In this document: piece after piece, positions 24,101 through 31,498 of the stretch | Position numbering within the stretch: the first letter of the stretch is position 1 | Layout of the letters: each line of letters opens with the position of its first letter | IMG/VR virus record: IMGVR_UViG_3300008735_000004 | Location: 1-64,000 of that record | Length of the DNA: 64,000 bases | Direction: 5' to 3' (one strand) | Origin: a virus | Made by a program: the position numbers and the translations under genes | Notes under the pieces: model-generated | The model's database searches: none | Told to the model about the DNA's origin: nothing | Seen by the model: the letters and a program-made list of their open reading frames with translations, nothing else

Positions 24101-24156
24101 TTCTTTTTTGTAGGAGAAAATAAAGGTTCTGGTTTTATGTCTTTAATTCGTGCCAT
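15172..24156 (-). CDS. Giant RNA-polymerase-like protein (2994 aa), putative virion RNAP
   Basis: A 2994-residue protein with signatures of a single-chain, two-barrel RNA polymerase. At about 2317-2362, RQP...IM.H.V leads to ALMGGDYDGDLVQRML. This is the arrangement of the beta-prime/Rpb1 catalytic region (RQPSLH..IMAH.V ... NADFDGD), with D2358, D2360 and D2362 as candidate Mg-binding residues. Upstream, in the order expected of fused beta then beta-prime, are AYYLPSNNSLVGEDTAML (E1334/D1335, like the beta 'G.N.EDA' motif), EPGSTLIKV (like 'kPGD.LvgK'), and GEGHGFTYGKGIGAIL (K1540, like 'RHGNKGVI'). Downstream VGPVGKQQERWDVL resembles QDE-1/YonO-type tails. The N-terminal 1300 residues are mostly helical and unrecognised. 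Known relatives of this type (crAss-like gp66, SPbeta YonO) make phage RNA; gp66 is packaged in the virion. Here the gene lies between the tape-measure-like and hub genes, implying virion loading (inference). The first beta-barrel match is weaker than the DYDGD match. Confidence 0.6.
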   Translation of the reverse strand: MARIKDIKPEPLFSPTKKNTKRKAKSLSAFVALPSILGIVEAQHQWIKRGTAIGFKDAFIESLKNLYAEARNNPIFDSMSGGRAIQHAIEVQEESTLGKLVQKGSGKEIGADIPDMLREAAELKKGNLNRHILPEIIRDNSYAIGKINTLYDEALTAVDGLVNTKGLFSVKKLQEIEAAEQLIADNKRIQFFKTGLQEAMEDRGLTQIGWITGENAGKLAWIDPLRDEKINIRLLISVRQNRELTEISKQRWAIWNTWQKNNTAKKYLLNHLKGGTHKGRYTYQDHIDALKGLKDDLIKSGDSDLIQMSRAVDTSIGELTNLRLGKDTRRHAIRKGIKKNIMEDIESKKDQAYEIAKKYAQAQMETGKHYDKVNKMHEPLFAVKKWKTLRQVVELVDEFVDNRYTHKLGEKSLNLKTMSDKEFIKFINKIDDPSYFDTVREIRILLAQKVGDSEFSSERFTSERIKDIINSRLNDPIAIGQKMNDKTSKWTAEAFYKNITGADFNPQGRSIIKASNTSSPEQLTALFKTTIEDYTAGLSEADKHRIGDLKSFEKRLRGRQRLYKDIFKSVGQEALHDSAYGTARQAEKLSKVLTAFETKVQEIKNNAKLLFNNSQRSGSKGAAAIEQLKILAKSVGFEDNISAYMDMIDGIDVSMEIKTDLHGNMAHQRAELQIKIPGKSTLKQSISLERFGQYSTSSFSKLYNSNMILGSGLDASVSNTSSVGLAQLDELFERSNKIMNDLVDSGWDPYQAKTQISRMLSQYTDLSGTATEHVQDRVRGMKVISEEFAVLSGKKSSYYYKSHALGKRSLLADMSINKTESTLASFDLEFSSPYTEVKGSTKMIRDPRTRIYWMNYVLNKGSGSPEKIVNHYIVPDNWSLIKDNIAEFMVKHQPGGEAAEDGYTKWYKWMDKRFSIAQKDFEKGVDISTQKAINPRTGKMETTHFYNEKSSMLKFAKDMYGADALDKQVTWLGQNVGTADLKLINKAARRVFKDMKEGTKDYDLIKRLIYDTTDATLIAKGNIIDTYAWARLLQTGNPDHTSLNLTSLFESLIQEAVDDPKMDHKNWAKNLSVAVNKSRGRLTQNVKHMIDDLPANLRGSIKRWVQQDWKNVVQTFGEGGHHDPAFDTRANKVLHDLLHWKTEKIRQYNPYLYDKIMQVGTVSEEITAGRKFAWYNPLQIAEQSDLFQLNQAGTAGDPSLLRSHLFAFTPGLAGRGIGAAFGPENYLPFGHKANLQKQAYQVLSQKALIPGTGAEIRGARLSASKSLFPIIRHSLSDIANTDTGFSMWMTQLRSTFTRDWLMGQSLERGNEEVFKSRLQMMAYYLPSNNSLVGEDTAMLAPGMAKGFKHMPLGGSGKTLKVFDRVAKEMLESSKTANSPEIKPPYRARKLNMREWLRARGVNSAIVDSVDASMTLEDFVKSMDSDGILKLDLVGKKGTKGSTATILEPGSTLIKVDDTAAAVWDVSTGKRYKLEKELKYGSSHPIKQHTIVKQLAFDFNEGTFLFDITPIEESGFNKLVDPSKLFKGNSIGEGHGFTYGKGIGAILGAKKPNITNMIEIHMRRSLNSIYQAHGKNPNQQKKLIKKLIKESFSISDAEFDSMFKLKLAPVAKEQASQFGKAIYVPEVISTSELNASNHELFKGVAKMLEISGVDHSSMKKMFVEINTEALFDYSKKLGGTVSKDTLEKQVKSLYDILVKQQEKAIGDLAASTSTQATDKALIINEMNRIVKKTKIALFDPYTTIQKGLLDEETFKSKGLFQEGGIQGKLTAGVYTEAMAWLTPTELGLSETLSDIKGPRKLAVDMYGTPTHKSFSIWQVMLMYNATEGNDQFRKDLFRQLLPKMGKHHQNIKNALKTYYAASLTFKNGFEFDKSLHTTYSLTDIEHDVKKYKVFKNIDVTDPKHASMLDELIKQDTELGKELEWYKQNQRISKLGLIDKEAFEKIKLFQTKQDTLFKFELPSIEKVFGDAGIDDSVIRQMQDAENKQKSMLISQIKKTLKDKATDPAERQMLEVYLKQMPGFADDVTGPLDGILVPFVRADAPQLLDNKYVMGTQSSRTLQIADAISVYSEDLVRIAKDIKNGGAKNLGTIKSSIENAMARIGAPLSSLVYEGINIHSWKANQFYAAGSQYGKAVNSIVLAKNIMGALANDASDLAGKTLSKFEGSNSIVEALEAIKKRSGKGQKAVLDKMIQATRDIKMDDVLEGIMNKPKSRPKDAIGNLLRSIDGHSFYNARGTGLNERIMPTGQFSNSLKVMAESADEDLMNIVRRLTDTTHEATEASRNTTKSAVDRWIEMLTGKRRVIDELARQPMFENKGIMNHSVAYLWHDELFKKIGMKTAEIDKIVTVNQLELALMGGDYDGDLVQRMLETSSLGVDEDMMLKDLQKLKASGELNKSKLNQLTELEELKNSGNKADLLEFKNRAKGIWKVEQQKGIQKEVTRIRENISWMAMKEGRGSLLHSGTDYGKIIQDPDLASRWLLGEMGEDEFQRLTNSQLEGFVNTVTTDEAATGMRNRGLLYMIQQTLVGPVGKQQERWDVLFGGGKSSGMKTSVIDRLGSIATGKGKLESASNTIDFLSDVSAEFSAKEAIITGVDGQTTYNYDYIRKHARKLHTELETGWEKLNKNANLSYYVADGIDPVTGEKIVGKWVKSKMTGLDYMNKFLSNYTHHVPIEKQKAATSSVLASFQQAYEARTKFHYGFFNQQGKGTFGQALKMLWGGMSAEDANAKNLLLDVESDYIEGHANKIRAAAELEKQRKLFFEMGEIAGRIQGAAARMEANQLIYGNITSFLVGRGPKAGVYGALQDAFSQGSRAWIGHAFEGSISSADAMSISTADDMAKYVVSRAFTDEAVSSRTVIEQTSKFLGDMLHGVAQGKWAKRAGVAALAMMILDPNTNSILLPDQRADGERYDIPSLQELGKTYRNRLTRFRESSPVLLDKMAKLAGLPAFSGAPGYENKHMPPPPPGMVNYTRVQHRKDALSLQQMAKQVNGILLR

Positions 24157-27100
24157 AATAATCTTCTATTATATTTTTTGCAGACGTTCGTTTGACATTT
24201 AAAGTTATTTCAACTTCTGTTGAAAGTGACGGCATACTGCTTACACTTACATTAGCTCCATTATATCCCATTCTTGTTAATACTTTTTGTATAGCATCCC
24301 TAATTTCTGGACCACTCATATCAGTTCTTAACTGAGGAGTACTTCCCTCTGCATTGATGTTGAGAGGTTGTATATCAAAGTGGCTACTTTTTATTCTATT
24401 TAATTGTTGTCTCCATCCCATTCCAAAGTCATGAGCATTCATTCCGTAATCTTCTACGGTAACCATCTGGATATCTTCTTGTTCTACCGTAGGATCCATT
24501 ACAGGATTTAAAGCAGAGGGCATTCTCTTGTTAGAAAAATAACTGTCTAAAGTGGGCAGATTAACATCTTCACCCCGTCCCCACATCATTTTTAACATAT
24601 CTCCCATTTGAGAATCTACCCTTCTTAGAACTTTTTCCTGCTCATCTGCTTCAGTAGTTTCTACTAGTGCTGACCAGAAGGGCCTATCCCATGAAGGTAG
24701 AGCGGAGTATCCCTTATAAAAAGCTGTATTATACAAACGGGCAGTACGTTCATCAGAGCCCTGCCAAGGAGAACCAAATCCTCTATCAGACCCAACTCCA
24801 TAAAAAGCTGGGTTATTGGTTCTTCTTAATGCTGAGTTTTGTGCAGAAGCCTCTGCTTCTATTTTAGCTTGACTTTGTTGCATATAATCCAACCAACCGT
24901 GCTGAGTTTTTTGCATTTGTTTACGATATTGCTCATCCTGTGTAGCTCTATACATTTGCATCGCTCTGGAATATTCTAATTTATCAAAATATTCTTGCAT
25001 TTCTACGCGTTCTTGGAAGCTGCCGGGTCGATATTCGGAATCTGACATAGCTCGATGTAGTCCGTGTGCTCCCCCATAAACAGCACCTATAACAGTACCA
25101 GCGACTGCTCCGGGTAGTCCCCCCAACAAAGCACCTCCCGTACCAAAACTTAGCGCTCCTTGTAGGGGATCAGAAGCTGCTGCTAAACCCCGTCCCCATG
25201 GTTTAACAAAACTTTCTACTGGAGTAGTCCAACTTGCAAAATCTCCGCGGATCATCATATCTTCATATTTTTCCATCGGAGAATAGGCACCAATTAATTT
25301 AGTATGAATAGGACTCCTTTTATGAGTTAAAGTTTCCCAGGCAGATCCGGCGATTCTTTCTACTAAATTGTATTGATCAGCGGGTAAAATAAAGGGGTTA
25401 AGAGATAAATCATCAGGATATTCATCATCTGGATTTAATAATTCAGATACTTGAAATCTACGAGGATACATTTCATATTTACGTAAAATAGTTTTATGCT
25501 GTTTTTGTAGAATACTAAATTCTTCTTCTTCTTGCGGCGTTACATAACCATCAGCAACTTGTTCTTCTAATAATTGAGATGTTTCTCTATACTCTTTCGA
25601 GTAAGGAGCAGCATTCATCAAGACACGTAAACGGTCTATATAGGAATAAGCTTCATTAGCATATCCATAACCTTGTTGTAAATACTCCTGCGCTAAGTGC
25701 CTAGCTTCATGCAGGTTCGCCTTAGTTCGTGACCATAAATCTGGGTCAAATCTTACTGCGAATTCTTTTGTTTGTGTTGGATCTTCCCTGGATACGTATA
25801 AAAATTTACCTTGACTAACGCCCATAGTTGCCATATAACTATTTAACTGTACTCTGTGTTTCCATTTAGGTTGTTCTAAATTAGCAAAGCCTTTGCCTCC
25901 TATCGATTTAATTTCTAATGGAAGCTCCTGTTGAGTACGAAGATCTCTATACATTACATCAACATACGATCTTATGTTTTCAGCCGGGTCTGAAATTAAT
26001 GCCTCTACGCGGGATGCTGCCCCTGTTGACATAAGTTGGTTTTGTACCATTGCATGAATAGCACTACCTTCTTCTAATATCTCTTCTTGATCTAAAGTCA
26101 TATGCCCTAATCCAATCATACTCATAGCCTGTTCATAGGGATTATAACCTAAACGAGACATACCAACAGGAAAATCCAATTCGGGATTAAAGAAATTCTC
26201 ATAGGCATCTCCCGGTAATAGAAGTTCTCCGTGTGCGATTTTACTATTATGTACAGCAGCACCAGGAAGGGAGTAAGTACCAGGTTCTCCCATATCAATA
26301 GTATATACTAGACCTTTGTAATGCTCTTTTTCAATAGAAGCTATTTCTAGCATTGCAATGGGAGCATGTTTTATTGTTTCAAACGCTCCATCAAAAGTTG
26401 TCTGCATTTCTGTTTTAGATTTTATATCTAATAAACCCATTTCATAAGCAAGTTCTGCCGCATCGTTTCCACTAATATATAGAGCGGTTTCATCTATTTT
26501 TGAAGCAATTCTGTGTTGTAATAAAGAGCTCCAAATTACATATGCTGCATTTTTACTATGGAATCTAAAAACAATTTTATCTTTATCCGTTTCAGATTGA
26601 ACAATAAATGCTTTAATATAGTTTAAAAGAATATATAAGTCTGAGGTACGTAAATGGGGTGGAACTCCTGTGTACTGCAGGTACTTTATAGTTTCAAATA
26701 ATTTAACATGCTCAGCATAATATGTTTTTATTTCTTGTTGAATTTCTACAGGAGTTTCTTTTCTAAACTTCAAAGAATTATTAGAAGGAATAATCCAGCG
26801 TGTCATTAGTCCTAATATATAACTATTTAGACCGGTGAGCTTTACTTGCTCTTTTTCTGAAACTTCAAAGACAGCAGGTAGTTCAATATCTAGTAAAGGA
26901 TAAGATGTTTTATCGGTTACAGCTAAATCTTTTGCAAATTTCCAATCTCCATCTATGTAAAATGGATGTCCTCCAGTTGTTTTTAATGGAAAGTCTTCTA
27001 AACCTTTAATTGTTATTTTATAAATTTCTTCGTCAACAGGCCTTGTACTAAGTTTGTTTACAGGATGATAATGCCCATTAAGAGTTCTGAGTAACATTGT

Positions 27101-30100
27101 TTCTTCAACTTGGTCTGCTCTTATTAAACCTTCATTAGTTTCTACCAGGGTTTCTGGGTGTAAACAATAAGGATCACCTGTTTGCATTGTTTCAGGCATC
27201 CAACCCGGCATATCGTTTCGAAGAGGATTTACTTTTTCATAACTAGTTCTTGGCCTAGGAATAGCACGACGTAATAGCTCTGTTGTTCCAACCAAATCAC
27301 CTATGTTTGCATCCCAGTAGGAACGAGTTAAGGAATCCATAGCGTTAGCGCTCTCTGCTACTGGTATATGAGTAAAAGGTTCATCTCCTCCCCAAAGAGC
27401 TGCAGAGGTTATAAAACCAGGTAAACCAAGTGGTTCAATCCATCCTTTGTATACTTGCTCACCTATTAGAGGTTTAAGACTATGTGGGGACATAATAGCA
27501 GAGGTATTAGTAGCATTTCCAGGTAAATTATTTTGCTCATTATATGCTCCTAGAAATCCTCCGTACTGCGGTCCGTATGTTCCCAGTGACTCCCCTCTCC
27601 AGTTAGTAGAAGTACCCTTCATATATTGACGCATTGCGCGATCTTCTTGCATTGGTCCAACTTCTCCAAGAGGATGTATAAAATTATAAAGTTGACCAAC
27701 TGTAGAGCTTAGTAATGGTCCAGCAACTGGTACTTCGGCAAATGGAGTTGACGCCACGGGATAAGGTCTATCCGTCATATGTTTGTATTCTAAGTAATGG
27801 GGGTCAACTAAATCCATTAAAGAGAAATCAACAAAAGGAACATCTTTTGCTAAAAATTGTTCAAGTTTAGACCCATAGAGGGTAGGACTAGCTTTATACT
27901 GGGACTTTAATCTAGGATACCAACCAGGTTCGTAGCGTTCTACTCTTCCGCCTGCAATAGGAGTGATACCCAAAGTCCAGCCTCGTCCTTTTCTAACGGG
28001 CAACATTCTCTGTCCTTCATATACATCTTGAATTTCGTCAAATCCCATAGTAGGATCAGTTACAAAAAAGTTAGCGCCGGGTACGGCTGCTAGAAAACTT
28101 AAGGGCCCCTCTTCTAATTGAGGCTGTAAATATGCATTTGCTAATCCTCCAATTACTGCGCCCTTTACGCCGCCCATAGCAAAACCCATAGCGGCCCCTG
28201 GAGCTACTTTAGTAAAACCAGGCATCATGCCTTCAAAATATCTAGAAACATTATCAATACCCATTTTGTCATAAGCCCATCCAGCGGCTAATCTTGCCTT
28301 AACTGCTTGATCGGCTAAGCCCACCGTTAATCCTTCATCAAACATAGTCCAATCGAAGAGGCCAGATGTATCCACAAAAGTATCTAATGCACTATAACCG
28401 AGGGTTGCTCCTGCAAAGGCACCTAATCGTTTTCCCCATAATTTTGTTACATCTCCTCCAGTATTATATCTAGAGGAATCCCAACCTAATCCTGAAAAAC
28501 TAATAAGTTTATTTACAGTTGATCCTGCCCATCCAAAGGCTAATCCTGCTTGAGATTTAAAGTCCCCTGGGTATAAAACAAAAGGATTAGCATTTCGTAC
28601 GGCTCCCGCAGTTGCTGTTAGATCATCAATACTAAAGGATGTGTTACGGGCCCAGGTATTGTCGAACATACCAAGTTGTCCAGTGAATTCATCTAAAACC
28701 GAGCCAGGACCTGAAACAGAGTTCTTCTTAATTAACTGTTTTCTTACTGTATCTAGAAAATGAGTATCAGGATCTATGAGTTTTTCAAAAGCTTTTTGTA
28801 ATTCTTTACTTCCAGCAGCCGCAACAGCTTCATCATCCAGCATAGGCCCATCGACTGCTTTACGCATAGAGTAACGAAGTTTATCATAAAACATTCCAAA
28901 TTCTGCTTTTGCTATTTCATTAGGAGATACTTTTGCTTTAGAGGCTTCTGATTTAAGCCTACTAGTTAAAATATTAAAAATATCATCTCCAGTGCCGGTT
29001 AAGCTTTGCGTTTCTGAATGATACACAGCGTATTCATAAATAAATCTTTTTACTTTCTGTAAAGGCTCTTCTCCATAACCGAATCCTCCACGTCCTTCAA
29101 CTCCTCGTCCACCCACTTTCATAGACTTAATTATATTTTTAACAGCTTTATCTTCTCCAAATACTTTAATATCTGCTGCATCCTGTTTAAGCATTAATTG
29201 AGATGCAATATCTAATATACTGTCAGATTCATTAATTGCTTTTCTTCCACTTATTTTATTAATAGCTCTTTGTCTTGATAGAAAGTCAATTACATTTGAC
29301 ATATATTCATCTTTAACTAGGGTATCATCAAAACTTTCTTTTGCCATCTTAGAACCTAAAGAACGCACTCTGGAAAACATATGAAGTACTTGTTCTTTTT
29401 CTTCGTTTGCCATTCCTTCTAAGTTTCTTATATCCATTCCTGCTACTTTTGCTAATTGTTGCATGGTGGTTTTTGCCCTATGATGGCTATATGGAATTTT
29501 ATCCCCAGGACTAAGCATTTTATTCCAGGAATCAGGTAAGAACATTCTAGCTCTATTAAATAAACTAGGAGATTCTCCTTTGTTATCAAAGAGGCTCAAA
29601 TGTTTCTGCATCCAACCTACTATAGGATTAGGGCTATACTGACCAGCATCGCCTGTCATTTTCCTAATATCGGCAGTTCTTATTTGTCCTTTTATAAAAA
29701 CATTAGCTAACTTTGGAGAATCTGTTATTAGCCCTGCTTTTAAGTTTTTTCCTATTACATTCCAGCCTCCGGTCTTATCTGGATCAAAATCTAATAAATT
29801 ATAAGACTTATCTCCGGCTTTTCGGACTACTAATCCAGGTGTACCTTTTTTAAATGTGTGAATATTTTTATGAGAAACTGATCCTACGCTTCCGTCCATA
29901 AGACCTTGTTGAAATGGTCGCGGTACTCCATCGCCTCCTACCTGTGATGAAGGATGAAGCGCTGTCATTTCATCCATAGTCATTACTCGATGCATCTCTT
30001 TAGAGGAAAATACTTTAAAGGGGAATAAATCAGCAATAGAGGCCTTATTTCCTAATACCATTAACTTAGAGTGTAGCATTTTATCTGTCCAATATTTAGG

Positions 30101-31498
30101 ACCCATTGGAGCAATATCTACTATTTTACCAGAAGCCTCATGGAAGAATTTATCTTTAGCTAGTATATTCTTAACAAAGTCTGGCTTCTCCATGCCCATT
30201 GGTTTTCCGCCACCAACCACCTTGGCCATTTTATCATAAACTTTACCTAATGTTTTGTTTTCAGCATAATCAGACCCCTTAGCTCTGCGTAAGCCTAAGA
30301 GACGCGCCATGTAAGGAAGTTTTCTATTTTCATTAAAGAAAGATTTCTTTAAGTGAGTTTGTACTTCATCTATAGCACTTTTACTTGCTCCAACAACTCG
30401 TGCATATTCGGATGAGTTATGGAAAACTCCAATATTTGCAAAATCTAGAAAATCATCAAAATCATTTTCTAAGGCTTCTACAGTACTTTTACCAGCTCTA
30501 CTTTTTCTTCGGGTATATGCATCTAATCGTTGTTTAAATCGTACATCAAATTTATTAGTAAATTCATCTGCAAAACTTTTTCTTACATTTCTAAAAGATT
30601 TACCACTACGTTCCATTTTAGACATAGTCTTTTGAGTGGCTAATAACATTTTGGGTCTTGAAAGAACGGCATGTACAAACGCATCTTTAGTTGCTCCAAC
30701 TCCCGCCGCATAGTCTCGTACTTTATGTATCCCTACTTGTTTTTCTAGATAGCTGCCTTTTCGTAAATAATCAGCAGTACGGACAACTCCTTCTTGAACT
30801 ACAGATGGAACATTTTTGGCAACTCGATCAGCGAGGTAGCCCATCCCTGCCCCAACTGCTTTAAACACTCCCCTACCTACTGCATCTCCTGCTAAATAAA
30901 GAGGAGCATACTTGGCCATGCCTATGGCATGCGCAGGTAAATTATACCAGGCTGGACGTTCCTTATGTTCTGGACCAGGAGTTACATGTCCAATACCCTG
31001 TTCCATCATATAAAAAGTAGGCATAAGGAATGCGGTTTCTCTCGCATAACGAGCTCCCCACATTGTTTTCATATCTGTTTTAGAGAACTTATCTAATTTT
31101 TTATATTCTTGATACTTTTCATAACGAGATAATCCTCTATCTGCCCAATCCTTTTGTTTTTGAAGAGCTATTGCATTATTAGAACCCTCGTCTAATCCTC
31201 TAGATAACTTACCTACTACGGAATCTTTTTTGGTAATTTTGGAAAGAAAAGCGGTTAGTGAGTTGCCACGCTTTTGTGCATGCTTTGCTGCAGCACTGAT
31301 AGAAAACTTGGCACCAGCTCCCTTAGGGAGTTTAGCGAGATGCTGAAAAGCTTTTGATTTTCCAGCTGAAAATCCCATCATAGCTAAAGCCTGTCCGCCT
31401 ACAAATAACCCCATAGTTAGGGCCATTTGTCCAATAGACTTACTTATAGCGCTTTCGGTACGTTCAGGAGGTCTTATATGATCATCATAATCTGGCAT
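24143..31498 (-). CDS. Giant tape-measure-position protein with embedded intein and RecB/Cas4-like nuclease domain
   Basis: A 2451-residue protein directly after two tail-assembly-chaperone-like genes, the position of the tape measure. The N-terminus has a hydrophobic stretch (about 20-45, ALTMGLFVGGQALAMMGFSA). Gly-zipper-like membrane-prone segments occur at about 1050-1060, 1110-1130 and 2100-2125 (GALLGGLPGAVAGTVIGAVY). Residues 1445-1751 are an intein. After it comes a PD-(D/E)XK core: H1815 (GSAIHAMVQ), D1847 (RSYVDVMYRD), E1862 and K1864 (LPLEIKS), Q1884 and Y1888 (HRVQLNSYM), the H-D-ExK-QxxxY order of RecB/Cas4-type nucleases. A helical tail follows. Known: tape measures set tail length and may carry enzyme domains. 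Inferred: the nuclease is delivered with, or acts during, DNA entry. An alternative is that this is a core/ejection protein and another giant is the ruler. The stop overlaps the start of the RNAP-like gene by 14 bases. Confidence 0.65.
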   Translation of the reverse strand: MPDYDDHIRPPERTESAISKSIGQMALTMGLFVGGQALAMMGFSAGKSKAFQHLAKLPKGAGAKFSISAAAKHAQKRGNSLTAFLSKITKKDSVVGKLSRGLDEGSNNAIALQKQKDWADRGLSRYEKYQEYKKLDKFSKTDMKTMWGARYARETAFLMPTFYMMEQGIGHVTPGPEHKERPAWYNLPAHAIGMAKYAPLYLAGDAVGRGVFKAVGAGMGYLADRVAKNVPSVVQEGVVRTADYLRKGSYLEKQVGIHKVRDYAAGVGATKDAFVHAVLSRPKMLLATQKTMSKMERSGKSFRNVRKSFADEFTNKFDVRFKQRLDAYTRRKSRAGKSTVEALENDFDDFLDFANIGVFHNSSEYARVVGASKSAIDEVQTHLKKSFFNENRKLPYMARLLGLRRAKGSDYAENKTLGKVYDKMAKVVGGGKPMGMEKPDFVKNILAKDKFFHEASGKIVDIAPMGPKYWTDKMLHSKLMVLGNKASIADLFPFKVFSSKEMHRVMTMDEMTALHPSSQVGGDGVPRPFQQGLMDGSVGSVSHKNIHTFKKGTPGLVVRKAGDKSYNLLDFDPDKTGGWNVIGKNLKAGLITDSPKLANVFIKGQIRTADIRKMTGDAGQYSPNPIVGWMQKHLSLFDNKGESPSLFNRARMFLPDSWNKMLSPGDKIPYSHHRAKTTMQQLAKVAGMDIRNLEGMANEEKEQVLHMFSRVRSLGSKMAKESFDDTLVKDEYMSNVIDFLSRQRAINKISGRKAINESDSILDIASQLMLKQDAADIKVFGEDKAVKNIIKSMKVGGRGVEGRGGFGYGEEPLQKVKRFIYEYAVYHSETQSLTGTGDDIFNILTSRLKSEASKAKVSPNEIAKAEFGMFYDKLRYSMRKAVDGPMLDDEAVAAAGSKELQKAFEKLIDPDTHFLDTVRKQLIKKNSVSGPGSVLDEFTGQLGMFDNTWARNTSFSIDDLTATAGAVRNANPFVLYPGDFKSQAGLAFGWAGSTVNKLISFSGLGWDSSRYNTGGDVTKLWGKRLGAFAGATLGYSALDTFVDTSGLFDWTMFDEGLTVGLADQAVKARLAAGWAYDKMGIDNVSRYFEGMMPGFTKVAPGAAMGFAMGGVKGAVIGGLANAYLQPQLEEGPLSFLAAVPGANFFVTDPTMGFDEIQDVYEGQRMLPVRKGRGWTLGITPIAGGRVERYEPGWYPRLKSQYKASPTLYGSKLEQFLAKDVPFVDFSLMDLVDPHYLEYKHMTDRPYPVASTPFAEVPVAGPLLSSTVGQLYNFIHPLGEVGPMQEDRAMRQYMKGTSTNWRGESLGTYGPQYGGFLGAYNEQNNLPGNATNTSAIMSPHSLKPLIGEQVYKGWIEPLGLPGFITSAALWGGDEPFTHIPVAESANAMDSLTRSYWDANIGDLVGTTELLRRAIPRPRTSYEKVNPLRNDMPGWMPETMQTGDPYCLHPETLVETNEGLIRADQVEETMLLRTLNGHYHPVNKLSTRPVDEEIYKITIKGLEDFPLKTTGGHPFYIDGDWKFAKDLAVTDKTSYPLLDIELPAVFEVSEKEQVKLTGLNSYILGLMTRWIIPSNNSLKFRKETPVEIQQEIKTYYAEHVKLFETIKYLQYTGVPPHLRTSDLYILLNYIKAFIVQSETDKDKIVFRFHSKNAAYVIWSSLLQHRIASKIDETALYISGNDAAELAYEMGLLDIKSKTEMQTTFDGAFETIKHAPIAMLEIASIEKEHYKGLVYTIDMGEPGTYSLPGAAVHNSKIAHGELLLPGDAYENFFNPELDFPVGMSRLGYNPYEQAMSMIGLGHMTLDQEEILEEGSAIHAMVQNQLMSTGAASRVEALISDPAENIRSYVDVMYRDLRTQQELPLEIKSIGGKGFANLEQPKWKHRVQLNSYMATMGVSQGKFLYVSREDPTQTKEFAVRFDPDLWSRTKANLHEARHLAQEYLQQGYGYANEAYSYIDRLRVLMNAAPYSKEYRETSQLLEEQVADGYVTPQEEEEFSILQKQHKTILRKYEMYPRRFQVSELLNPDDEYPDDLSLNPFILPADQYNLVERIAGSAWETLTHKRSPIHTKLIGAYSPMEKYEDMMIRGDFASWTTPVESFVKPWGRGLAAASDPLQGALSFGTGGALLGGLPGAVAGTVIGAVYGGAHGLHRAMSDSEYRPGSFQERVEMQEYFDKLEYSRAMQMYRATQDEQYRKQMQKTQHGWLDYMQQSQAKIEAEASAQNSALRRTNNPAFYGVGSDRGFGSPWQGSDERTARLYNTAFYKGYSALPSWDRPFWSALVETTEADEQEKVLRRVDSQMGDMLKMMWGRGEDVNLPTLDSYFSNKRMPSALNPVMDPTVEQEDIQMVTVEDYGMNAHDFGMGWRQQLNRIKSSHFDIQPLNINAEGSTPQLRTDMSGPEIRDAIQKVLTRMGYNGANVSVSSMPSLSTEVEITLNVKRTSAKNIIEDYYGTN
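26246..27166 (-). other. Intein within the tape-measure-position protein
   Basis: Residues 1445-1751 (307 residues) of the host protein. The N-terminal splice junction is DPY|CLHPETLVETNEG with Cys1. Block B is TTGGHPFYI with the expected T-x-x-H. The C-terminal junction is PGAAVHN|SKIAHG with the penultimate His, terminal Asn and Ser+1. The middle contains LNSYILGLMTRWIIPSNN, which looks like a decayed LAGLIDADG helix lacking the acidic residues, so homing activity is probably lost. Splicing residues are intact, so the mature protein should be 2144 residues. The insertion point is just N-terminal of the nuclease core. Confidence 0.85.
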
